The translations under genes were made by a program, and so were the position numbers. This document shows positions 51,060 to 64,000 of a stretch of DNA of 64,000 bases, in pieces (within the stretch, counting starts at the first letter, position 1; each line of letters begins with the position of its first letter). The notes beneath the pieces are model-generated. The model was not told where the DNA came from, did no database searches, and was given only the letters and a program-made list of their open reading frames with translations. Origin of the DNA: Taenia hydatigena (Eukaryota > Platyhelminthes > Cestoda > Cyclophyllidea > Taeniidae); contig JADWOT020000006.1 in assembly GCA_036345935.2 (NCBI GenBank), positions 9,956,519-10,020,518 of the forward strand, written 5' to 3'.

Positions 51060-51803
51060 TCATTGTTCTAGTTCCCTCAATGCCCGCATAATCTGCTCTC
51101 TGGTGGGTTTGATAATGACGTATTCTCCTAAAATGGAAGTGCTTACAGTTTAATTTCGACCTTTTTGTATCAAAAATCGTATGTGGCTAATGTATAACAT
51201 GGGTTTTACCTTAAACCGTCTATCGTGGCTTTACATCACCAACCACATTATCAGATAGGAGATGCAGAATTAGCACATATAAAAGACCTACTCAAAGTTA
51301 GAACTCATAAAACAAATAAAAGGTAAAACTAAGAACACCGCATCAACTTATTCTTCTTGGTCAAGTTATAGATGAATGAAAGCTCAGACGCAAGGAGTAC
51401 CTTCGCTTTTCGTGCTGCTTTTGAGATTTAACTCCCCGGTGCTCATTACTTGCACTACCTGTAGACCTAAAAACACGAGAGTAAAGATAAAACGTGGTAG
51501 CAACTGAAGACAACTTTAAAATGCACGTTTTTAGCAAAGCTCTTAATAGGAAGAGAGGAGAACAAGCTTTTCCGATCCATATGATAAAAAACACTTATTA
51601 AAGTGGTAGAAAAGAACACGGCTTAAGAAAATGTGCATAAGAAATAAAACTCGGAAAGAATATCTTGAAAAGAAGCACTCAGGTCTGAGGCACCATTGCC
51701 TTATGAGGTAAAGTTTCGGACCCACCTGTTGAAGACGTCTCAAAAGACTCCTCCACAGGGCGAGATGGAGGAATAGAGGGTGTCAAGTCCACAATAGCGA
51801 TAT
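51060..51803 (-). CDS. C-terminal exons of an unrecognised gene
   Basis: Three consecutive exons with good splice sites and agreeing phases: 51726-51803, 51401-51466 and 51060-51127, ending in TGA. The peptide contains IVDLTPSIPPSRPVEESF, then LQVVQVMSTGELNLKSSTK, then IIKPTREQIMRALRELE close to the stop, a charged, helix-prone end. The first exon starts in phase 1, so at least one upstream exon is missing; I could not identify it between 51810 and 52080. An alternative acceptor in the middle exon gives another frame, but only the frame described ends neatly. I do not recognise the family. It could also be a short gene starting at the ATG inside exon 51401-51466. Confidence 0.45.
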
Positions 51804-52084
51804 CTGGCAACCAGGTGTAAAGAAGCGTTTAAAAATAAAATCAGAGCCGGAGTGACTCACAGGGAGCCAAAAAACACACTTCACCACACCACGAAAAAGA
51901 CAAACCGATCAAAGGAAAAATAAAAGAATTTCCTGCGGACCAACCAGATCTTAGAGGTCAGAGTTATAAGCCTGGCGCTTTATTATGCATATTCAGATAA
52001 ATGCAAGGTCAGCTAAAAGCGTTAAAGCCCTACAACATTAACACAAAAACAAGTTTTTGAATACCTTGTAATTTTACAAACAAA

Positions 52085-52375
52085 ATGAACAGTACAACAA
52101 ATCGCTCTAAATTCGCGACCCATAATACGACACGGTATTGTAGCCCCTTAGTCCCCATACAGCAACATGCACTTACGCGAACCAAGACGCTGTGCGGTAC
52201 AAGGCAAAGGGAAGCTCAAAGAAAATTGCCACAAAATGAGTTCTTAAACATGGCGAAGGACAGCATGTTTTGGGAGAACATCGAGACCACGGAAAAGCAC
52301 AACGATAAAGTGATAAATTATCGGCAATCTGTGAAGCGAAAAACGTTTAAAGCATCAATGATTTTACCACTTTAA
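52085..52375 (+). CDS. hypothetical basic protein, 96 aa
   Basis: An open frame from a true ATG preceded by an A-rich leader. The composition looks like protein and is basic, with an N-terminal Thr/Asn/Arg part (MNSTTNRSKFATHNTTRY), a central LTRTKTLCGTRQREAQRKLP stretch and a C-terminal helix-prone part rich in Glu, Lys and Asn. It has no signal peptide, membrane span or cysteine pattern. It faces away from the minus-strand exons at 51060-51803, and an LTR starts about 130 bp downstream. I do not recognise the family. Confidence 0.5.
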   Translation: MNSTTNRSKFATHNTTRYCSPLVPIQQHALTRTKTLCGTRQREAQRKLPQNEFLNMAKDSMFWENIETTEKHNDKVINYRQSVKRKTFKASMILPL

Positions 52376-52505
52376 GGGGATAGAGATACTGTAACAACCG
52401 AAAACCATATTGTTTATTTTAAAAAGGACTTGTAAGTAACTTGTGTGAAACGACATGAAACCAACGACAAAGAAATGCAAGAAAAGCTATACTTGACAAT
52501 CTGCG

Positions 52506-52689
52506 AGTAGTACTTTGTTTGTTAGAACGGCTGGTTTCTGTCAAGGACACAGAGGTGGCCATATTGCCCTAGCTGCGTGGGCTGACCCTCAGGCCATGCC
52601 AGCGGCTCATTGCCTTCTCTCTGTAGAATGTATATTCTACCATAGTATTTTTCCTTTTTTTGCCTTCAAGGGAGCCTTGGGACGCTACA
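52506..52689 (+). mobile_element. solo LTR (copy upstream of Rap1)
   Basis: 184 bp. It begins AGTAGTACTTTGTTTG (first base mutated from TG to AG) and ends GGGACGCTACA, with all internal LTR blocks present (CACAGAGGTGGCC, GGCCATGCCAG). No target-site duplication is recognisable. Confidence 0.85.
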
Positions 52690-52852
52690 AAAGGGTCAAG
52701 GAGCTACTTTTAGGACCCAGAGGCCATGCAGATCAATAAAAGTTTAACTTCCAAAGTCCATACTTCTAAAATATTTAAAGTAAAAGCGTTGCGCCACCTT
52801 TAGCGTTCCAAAGCTCCTTCAAAGGCAAAAGAAGGCAGAATGCCAGAGTAGA

Positions 52853-52853
<1 letters not shown>

Positions 52854-52888
<35 letters not shown>
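52854..52888. repeat. TA microsatellite inside the LTR
   Basis: About 17 TA units. The same site in other copies holds only two to seven units, so this is an expansion within the element. Confidence 0.85.
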
Positions 52889-52892
<4 letters not shown>

Positions 52893-52958
52893 CGGACAGA
52901 AGGAAATAGGCTGGTGGCATGGCCCGGAGGCCAGCCTACGCAGCCAGGGCAATATGGC

Positions 52959-53180
52959 TATAGAGGGTTCCTCCTCTTCATTCTGATCGCCCTTGTTATT
53001 AGAAGTCTGAACACGCCTCAGTATATTTATTATGGGAGAAAGTGGGTACAGTGAGGCCCTATAAGAGTTTATGATGGGGCTGGGTCGCGCTCCTGAGTCA
53101 CCACGCCGCTTTGCTACCGAGTTCAAGTTGCTTTTCCGCCTCTAAACTACAAAGCACACTTAAAGAACATAGGTACTACA
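52959..53180 (-). mobile_element. 222-bp nested insertion with LTR-like ends
   Basis: Flanked by ATGGC target-site duplications. On the minus strand it starts TGTAGTACC and ends CCCTCTATA, nearly the TGTAG...CTACA ends of the host LTR, but its interior differs from the host LTR. It includes an AATAAA. It could be a solo LTR of a second family sharing termini. Confidence 0.6.
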
Positions 53181-53237
53181 ATGGCCACCTCTGTGACCCT
53201 GACCGAAACCGGTAGTTCAAACAAACAAAGTACTACA

Positions 53238-57293
<4,056 letters not shown>

Positions 57294-57971
57294 GCACAGA
57301 TGTCCCCTCTCCCTCTTCAGCCACCAGTCACCACGTCTAGTTCCTTCGTCTGTCAAAGCCACGCGAAGGGCAGCGGACTCTCTATTATCGTCGCCAATGC
57401 CGTCTCCTACCTATTCTGCTCTCCTTTGTTTTTAAGAGATGACAATCTGCACACTTGCTTGTCCCGAAATTTGCTCGCCTCCATGTACGAACGTCTCCTC
57501 GAGCTCTATACACTCCAGCGCACATCTATTCATTCAAAATCATCGCCACCATCTTTTAATCATTTCGTGTCCTTTTTCGACAACGGTCGCATGTTCTTTC
57601 TCCTGCATCTCACCCCCGCCGCAAATCGATTGGGTAGATGCTCAAGTCTCCTCCGCTTTCTTCGTACTCTTTTGTATTCTGCCAAGTGCAGTATTTTACT
57701 CTCCCTAACCGGCCTCGATATCCTGCTTTTCCTGTTTGTCCTTTTCCTTAAGTGTTTTTTCTTGAAGCTAATAAACTGCGCGGATTATGAACTCGGCTAA
57801 CGTGCTGCACTCAAATTTGAACTGACTAAGCCACGGGGCTTGTCTGCCATGTGTACACAAACACATTAATCGCATGCAAATGGAGTCGGGCTTTTTGCTT
57901 TGCTCTCGTCCTCCATGGTAATTGCTTGTGAGATGCTCATTTTGAAACTTGTGAGATGTCAATGAAATAAA
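57294..57971 (+). other. Rap1 3' UTR candidate, pyrimidine-rich
   Basis: C/T-rich sequence directly after the stop, with AATAAA at 57770-57775 and 57966-57971. A 166-codon open frame at 57300-57800 is explained by the pyrimidine bias, which suppresses stops. Confidence 0.5.
57770..57775 (+). terminator. candidate Rap1 poly(A) signal
   Basis: AATAAA 477 bp after the Rap1 stop; a second one occurs at 57966-57971. Confidence 0.4.
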
Positions 57972-60900
57972 TCGCAGATGGTTATGTGTGTGCTAGGAAT
58001 CTGAGCCCTTACGGCCTCCATTTGTTTGGAATATAGTTTTAGTAGGTAGAACAGGGCTCTTGGTGCCTGCCAAAACATGGATACTCCAAGGAGTTTTAGA
58101 GCGATTGATAGTGCTGTTTACTCTCCGGATGAAATTGACTTGAATGCCCGAGAGGAGTGGAGAGGGGGTCCTGCTTTGATTGGAAGCCTAGGGACTCCTA
58201 GCTAACCAAGATGCCTCAACCCAATTGTCATTTTTGCTCGGTCTATGACTAGCTTCTACCTTGCGATTCGGGTGCGATTGCAAAGTGGGAGAATTTAGAA
58301 AATGCAGAACTGCGATTGTGCTATAAGTACCTGCTCTCCATCCTCTAAACTAGAGCGTCTGCGTTCACTACCCGGGTACAGCGGTGGCGCGGCATTAGAG
58401 AGCAGTGTTTAGTGCCCTGAGCTGGAGCTTCTGGCGCGCATTGCCTCTCGTTGCCTACGCTTGGGCCGATTTATGTTTGGGTGAGGTTTCGCATTATGAA
58501 ATCGCCTAGGACTTGTACATAATTAATGCATCGCTTTACGTCGTTTCCTTGAAATAATTGAATAAGTTAATTAGAGATGCCTCCTTCTCACAAACCTCAC
58601 CGTGAGTTTCGCGAATCGAGTTGCTAGGCAGTACTATATGCCTTTCGATTAAACGTTAGAGCATCTTATGCTTTATGCTTATGATCCTACAGCAATTCGC
58701 TGAGCATGTGGATCTGAAATGAAATAGCTTAAAAGGCAAGATCATTAGGGAATTGGTGAAGCTCAATATGTAAGAAACAGGATAAAAAGGTCTCTATATC
58801 CTCTTTGTGTCCCACTTTACCGGTAAAAATTGAGATATCACCGTGAGGTGGACAACTTTCATTCTAATTTCACGATCATAGAGGAACTATGAACAGGAAA
58901 GGTTGCAGGTAATGTGCATGTACATGAAATACCGTTTTGGGTTGCCAAAGAATATTTAGGAGTCTTCCAGCATCTATACCTCTACCAAGATGGATAAAAG
59001 TTACCCACCAAGTAATCCATTTAGCCTCTTCTATAGCCTAAAATAGGCCTGGTGAAGACTTCATAACAGTCAGTAAAACTGTGTCAAATTATTTATTATG
59101 AAACACTTTCTTAATTCTAGTGCACAAGCTCATATTATTGCGCTTCATGTTATATAACAGTGTTGCATAAGTTTCGGTGACTTTGGTTCGATTAGAGTTC
59201 GCACCTTTGTCAAAAGTCTAGACAAAATGCCCCTTATGAAAGCCAATTTAAAATAATTGTTAGTGCATGATAGGCAAATGCATCACTCTTAGTCCTAATA
59301 CTGGTTGAATAGCCAAAAAGAGACAAAAAGCAGTGTTGTCTCAAATGGATGTCGGCAGTGTGTTGTGTTATAAACAAAACTTACGCGTACGCTGGCTTCG
59401 TAACTTGGAAATGATGATTATCCGAGCGTATGTAACGCTCACCACTTGGTGGCCTGTCTAAATGTTTCTGTGACAGGGCCTAGACCTTAGCATTTACTTG
59501 GTGGTACTTTATTCGGATTATTTCGCCCTTGGGAAGACCTACTTCGCTGCACAATTCTTCGCAAACATTCTAAAGACTTTAAGTTAGTGGGAAAATCGCA
59601 TTTTTGAATGGAACCTGGGATAGTTGTACTATCGTTGATAAACAAAACTTTAAGGGGTACTGGTTTCAATAGGTTAATGCAATAAAATATTGAACATGAA
59701 AACAGAGGAAACAAGTCGGAAAGATTGGATACTGGGTACTAGCAACTTTGTAAGTAGCGCAACTTTCGACCATTAAAATGGCGTTATTTTTTATTTGTGA
59801 ACTTTATGGAGCTTGCAGTCGTTGAGACGCCAAAAATTGCAACCAACTTGAGCTATCGTTAATTGATGACATCATAGTTAGTTGGTCCTGCTTCGAACCA
59901 TCTGAGCGCAGTTGCTAGCACTGGTCAGATCAAGCGTTCTACAATTCATACAATAAAAGCCATATAGGTTTTCTAATGTAAAACATTTTTAGCATCTAGT
60001 TCTGCTCATCGCCATTGCTACCAAGGTGATAGTTTCCAACACCCCTATTAAGTACACAAAGGGTGCGCGATGTGTCTCTTTCCTGATTATCGTCCTCCAA
60101 GAATCTGAAGGCTCAAATACCTGCGTGATAATTCACCTTCAGCATTCCAGTCATCCAATTTAGAATAGCGATTATTGTTTCTGTAACTTGCCCAATGGCG
60201 TCTCACCTCCGTCTAAAAAAATGGAAATCCTTAACTGTTATGATACGATCTGCCCCATCTACTTTTTTGAGCATTTTTTCATTGTTTCCGAGAGTCCGTA
60301 ATTTTCTTCTACACTCACAACCACGTCTGCAAAGCATTCTACTAGATATTATTAAGTAACAATGGTTTTCATGCCGATGTCATCAATTTCTGAATTAGCA
60401 CAAATTTATGATACATTTGTTCTCGCGTAAATGGCCTACGCTTGTCCTTGCCCATCAGTGAGGTTTGTAAATTCTTATTTGGCTAATACAAAATGAAAGC
60501 AGCCCATAGAGCGATGTGGGTGAAGTAGCATTTTGCTCACCAATTCGAACTAGATGTACCGATAAAATAAAAAGCATTTTACATGATACGTTTGTCCTTC
60601 ACAACTGACACTAGGCCTCACCACGAACATTTATATTGGGTATGGCATTATTTTACATTCTACACCAGTAAAATCGCAGAATACGTCATCCTAAAGCATT
60701 AATTTTTGTAAACGACTATTGTGCATTCCGATAAGTATCACAGATGTCTTGGTGGGAAGTCCACAAAGCAAAAACTGCATTAAGTTTGTATTCCTTTCAC
60801 ACCTGAAGTCAGGACATAATTTCGGATGAAATAATGAATGTCATTTCTTCATATGCAACACTGTGGAATTAAGAACCTTAGATATGCACCGACATGGCTA

Positions 60901-61520
60901 AATTTTCGAAATTTTATTGAATTTATCGAAACAAAAAATAACTAGAAGATATCCAATGTCATTTGATGACAGAATACAGCCACGCAAGCGATTTTTTGCC
61001 AAGCCTTTAATAATTCATTCGAGAAATCATACTTAAACAATTATTACAAGGTACTCTTTAAAAATAAGCCATTTCTTAATGAGAAAAATTTGCGCATGAA
61101 GGAAATACTACCGCTAATATATCAATACAAAAACTATAGTTTACCAAAACTACTATGCTAAAATGAGATAGCCAGGAGAGAATTTGCGTACAAAGTAGAA
61201 AACCCTAGCTCACGCACAAACTACATTGAGAAGTCCCTACATGCAAGGGAAATATGCAAAGAAGTGAGGTTCTGTACTGACAGTTGATGCGAAATGGCGA
61301 CGAAATAGGATTTTTATGACCAGCTAAATGATAGAGAAATAAATTGACGAAAGCCACAGGAGTAATTGGTTTAGTAATGGTCGTATTAGTGCCATTCAAA
61401 CCGAATAATTGAATATGAATTAGAAAGAAGTTTCTTATCATCTTTCTTACCTTCACGGAGCAGTGATAGTAATCGGGCTATTAAGGAATACAGTGGGGCA
61501 ACTTGAAAAGGCAAGAGCCT
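57972..61520. other. 3.5-kb region with no recognisable gene
   Basis: Mixed AT-rich sequence, with a more GC-rich patch near 58340-58480. No frame above 80 codons has domain signal, and I see no RNA gene. Confidence 0.5.
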
Positions 61521-61708
61521 TGTAATAGTTTGTTTGATTGACTGCCGATTCCGGTTACGGTGACTTAGGTGGCCATGTTGCCCTAGCCGGTTGGGCTGGC
61601 CCTTGGGCCATGCCAGTAGCTTGGTCCCTTTCTGTGTGCTAAATATATCGATATTCCGTCCTAGTATTATGCCTTTCTTTGCCTTCAAGGAAGTCTCGAG
61701 ACACTACA
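61521..61708 (+). mobile_element. solo LTR
   Basis: 188 bp, beginning TGTAATAGTTTGTTTG and ending GAGACACTACA, with GGTGGCCATGTTGCCC, GGGCCATGCCAG, ATATTCCG and GTATTATGCC in the usual order. No target-site duplication is visible, and it is more diverged than the 887 copy. Confidence 0.8.
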
Positions 61709-63346
61709 CACAATGTCCTCAAAGTATGTGTTCTTGATTAATTTTTCAGAAATACCCAAGTTCATTAGACTGTTTAAGGTTTATTTGGCATAATACCTGC
61801 CAAAATCCACCGGTGCAACTCTAACCATGCAATCATATCTGCTTAGGCTTTTTGCCACTGTTTTGCAATCTTCCTGCCTTAACTTTCAGGAATGAATTCA
61901 CTTAATAAGTTAAAGTTGCAAAGCTGTTAGTGCAGTCTCCATAACCTCACTCCTTTCCAATACTCATGACTAATTTCTGCCTATTAGTGTATTTCGCAGT
62001 GTGAATAGACACCGCAGACACCAGACTAGCTGGTAAAAGCGCCCCGCCCCTTTTCTCGGTGATTTCCGGTTGTCCTCGCTAAATAACATTAACATAAAGG
62101 TTTTCTTGGGACAGCAGTAAAATTTATCGCTTGTTTAAATACACCAGATTTTGGGTAGTGTGAATGGATTCCCTAGAGATGCAAACAGTAATCGTCTTAC
62201 CATGACACACTACTGTTCTGAGCGATTAGAGAATACCAAGTTGTACATTAATGTCAAAGTAATAAAGGAAATGATTCGATCAATGCGTTCAAAGTTACAC
62301 CTTTTGAAATATTTTGGTCTTTTTAGTCCTTATTACTCACCAAAACCACATTAAAATTGAAGGGTCTAAAAATGAGTGGTTTGAAGTGCTGCTTTGGAGC
62401 AAGTATCGATCGCCTTTGAGGACCAATCATTACTTACCAGTGATAGTGCGGCTAACAGGATACTAATCTCATTCCATCGTTAGCTGAGAAGGGGTACTTT
62501 AGAACTCGCTTTTATGCATACACTCGTCATAAAGTGCTTGACAGAACATTTGAGATATTACCCAATCCAAAATCATTTACGGGCCCAACTGATAAGCGGC
62601 AAATAGTGTAGGTGATAAAGTACAACTACGGACATCTCCATACTGTTTCTCATCCCGTTCCTTTCCTCTTTCCAAAAAAAGAAATGATGAATCCAATTGA
62701 GACTATTGTAAAATCATCACTGGCAAATGCTTCACCTTAAGGTAGGATCGTATTATGATGGGTGATTGCGCGAATTGTACAGATCAGCTTTACTTTGAAC
62801 CTTCTCCCTCCTCCACCTTAAAGGTCACACAAAGGGCAAATTCCATTCAAATAAGACCATGTAAATTGAAGACCAAGACTTTGGGTTAAAGTACACAAAA
62901 ACGTGCAAAGAGCGACTAGTAAAAATGGACTATCTCCAAGAAATTAATACAACTGTTTGCAAATGCCTTAAGCATTATTGCTTTAGAATCGTTTTTAAAT
63001 TATCTTTTCAGGTGCGATAGGAAAACAATGTTGGACGCGATTGTTATCTCGGGCGCTAGCCAATAAAAGAAATTACCTTTACTTATAAATCAAGGTACAT
63101 TATGCCTTAAACGATTCGAGGACTAGTATTTAAGCCCAAATTAAAACAAGAGTTTATAATAGCAAGAAATTATCACTGAGGAAATGGAAGATAATTGAGT
63201 GGGATTCGATGAATCACTCCCAGGATCTTTTATCTGGCTGCGATTGGTGTGTCATATGTGCTTGCATCTGATTGGTGCTGCATCGCCCATAAATTCAACC
63301 TCGGGAGGCGTCTGAGGAAGTTAGCACATTGAATAAGGAAGCAAGG
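61709..63346. other. upstream region of the neuropeptide gene, no gene recognised
   Basis: Only short open frames. The promoter of the 63347 gene presumably lies in its right part; a TATAAAT at about 63085 is too far to assign with confidence. Confidence 0.4.
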
Positions 63347-63655
63347 ATGGTTTGTGTTTCATGCATCCATCTCGCAGAGCTCCGAATACCAGTTCTGTTG
63401 GCTTTTACGATTGCCTGTGCAACAGTGTCTTACGCCTACCCGAAGGGCAAAGAGAGACTGGACGACGAGATCCTAATGGAGAACTATCCGTCAAAGGCGT
63501 TGAGGGAATACCTCGGTGAGAGCGAGACGCTGAATGACGCTGGCGATGCAGCCTACTTCTGGAAACCGACGTACATGAGTCCCTTCTGGAAGCGCTCTGA
63601 CTTCTGGAAACGATATGACAATCAAGCTTTCTGGAAGCGTCGCGAAAATTTCTGA
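63347..63655 (+). CDS. putative neuropeptide precursor with FW-ending peptides
   Basis: An open frame from the ATG at 63347 gives 102 aa. Residues 1-30 form a signal peptide with the hydrophobic core IPVLLAFTIACATVSYA. Residues 31-70 are an acidic spacer. The C-terminal third holds four FWK motifs (71-73, 80-82, 86-88, 95-97); the last three are followed by Arg, making dibasic KR sites for prohormone convertases. Cleavage would release peptides ending in MSPFW, SDFW and YDNQAFW and a short RENF tail. None has a Gly before KR, so C-terminal amidation is not predicted, unlike many flatworm neuropeptides. The layout (signal peptide, acidic spacer, clustered repeats) is that of a neuropeptide precursor. 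I cannot name a family. An alternative reading is another small secreted protein, but repeated FWKR makes this less likely. Confidence 0.75.
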   Translation: MVCVSCIHLAELRIPVLLAFTIACATVSYAYPKGKERLDDEILMENYPSKALREYLGESETLNDAGDAAYFWKPTYMSPFWKRSDFWKRYDNQAFWKRRENF

Positions 63656-63839
63656 TGACATGTAATGCAGTGGGCTCATTAGAGTTCCCGTTTTGTGTTA
63701 CTAGTTAGTAATGAATTTTTTTCCATACTACCACCTATTTTGCCCTTAGCTTCGTCTTGTTAATATTCCAGATTAAAAGGTCAATCGGATGCCAAATATC
63801 TACGTTTTGCATTTGATTATAATTTTGGCACTAAAGTCA

Positions 63840-63845
63840 AATAAA
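63840..63845 (+). terminator. candidate poly(A) signal of the neuropeptide gene
   Basis: AATAAA 185 bp after the stop codon at 63655. Confidence 0.45.
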
Positions 63846-64000
63846 AACAAGAGAAAAAATTCAGAGTATAATTTAATATTTTAGGTTAATTTTCCTAATG
63901 TAGCTATTCTATCTTTTCTCTTGTTATTTGATGAAACGGCAAAATTTCACCAAATTTCCTAGTGAAGTGCACACCTCAAAATGCTGTTAACTGATTAATA

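Larger units (their letters stand above)
52799..53237 (-). mobile_element. LTR interrupted by a nested insertion
   Basis: The two halves of one LTR, 52799-52958 and 53181-53237, are separated by 222 bp. The outer ends are flanked by a perfect 5-bp duplication CCACC (52794-52798 and 53238-53242), so this is one insertion event. The inner junctions share ATGGC (52954-52958 and 53181-53185), the duplication expected from a second insertion. The outer LTR ends are TTTAGCG and AGTACTACA on the plus strand. Confidence 0.8.

Noticed and set aside
57300..57800. 166-codon frame just after the Rap1 stop
   Set aside because: Strongly C/T-biased 3' UTR sequence suppresses stops; leucine/serine/phenylalanine-rich translation with no domain.

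Overview
The window is eukaryotic nuclear DNA. Genes are split by GT-AG introns, codon use is standard, and there are long AT-rich spacers with no bacterial-style operons. The gene set is animal: CNOT3, an F-box/LRR protein, filamin, a RECQL1-type helicase, Rap1 and a putative neuropeptide precursor. About eight copies of a ~190-bp TGTAG...CTACA terminal repeat are present, one of them in a complete two-LTR element of only 873 bp with no usable coding capacity. That fits the TRIM elements described from taeniid tapeworms (Ta-TRIM), so my best inference is a taeniid cestode (Echinococcus/Taenia group). The family assignment is from memory and was not tested by a search.

Layout. 1-4475: gene-poor and repeat-bearing, with a solo LTR, a complete TRIM and a decayed LTR. 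4476-7394 (-): CNOT3, 3 exons, 697 aa. 8163-8558 (+): single-exon orphan. 9261-13392 (-): F-box/LRR gene, 7 exons, 488 aa. 14066-15022 (-): zinc-ribbon orphan. 17418-39012 (-): filamin, which I could assemble as 36 phase-consistent exons (8,550 nt, 2,849 aa) with an actin-binding CH1-CH2 head, about 22 Ig-like repeats, two Pro/Gln-rich linkers and a C-terminal hinge plus dimerisation-type repeat. 39384-44346: 5 kb with no recognisable gene. 44347-50423 (-): RECQL1-like helicase, 7 exons, 634 aa. 51060-51803 (-) and 52085-52375 (+): two small genes or gene fragments I do not recognise. 52506-53237: a tail-to-tail pair of LTRs, the second carrying a nested insertion. 54372-57293 (+): Rap1, 3 exons, 183 aa. 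57972-63346: gene-poor, with one LTR. 63347-63655 (+): secreted precursor with four FWK motifs and dibasic KR sites, a likely neuropeptide gene.

The genes do not form one pathway: mRNA decay (CNOT3), ubiquitin ligase substrate choice (FBXL), actin crosslinking and integrin linkage (filamin, with Rap1 as a possible functional neighbour in adhesion), DNA repair (RECQL) and peptide signalling. The most novel items are the FW-peptide precursor, the complete TRIM and nested LTR, the expanded linkers in filamin, and the CIIC prenylation box of Rap1. Exon coordinates were read by eye from splice consensus and reading frame; the CDS lengths of all five multi-exon genes read from start to stop come out divisible by three.
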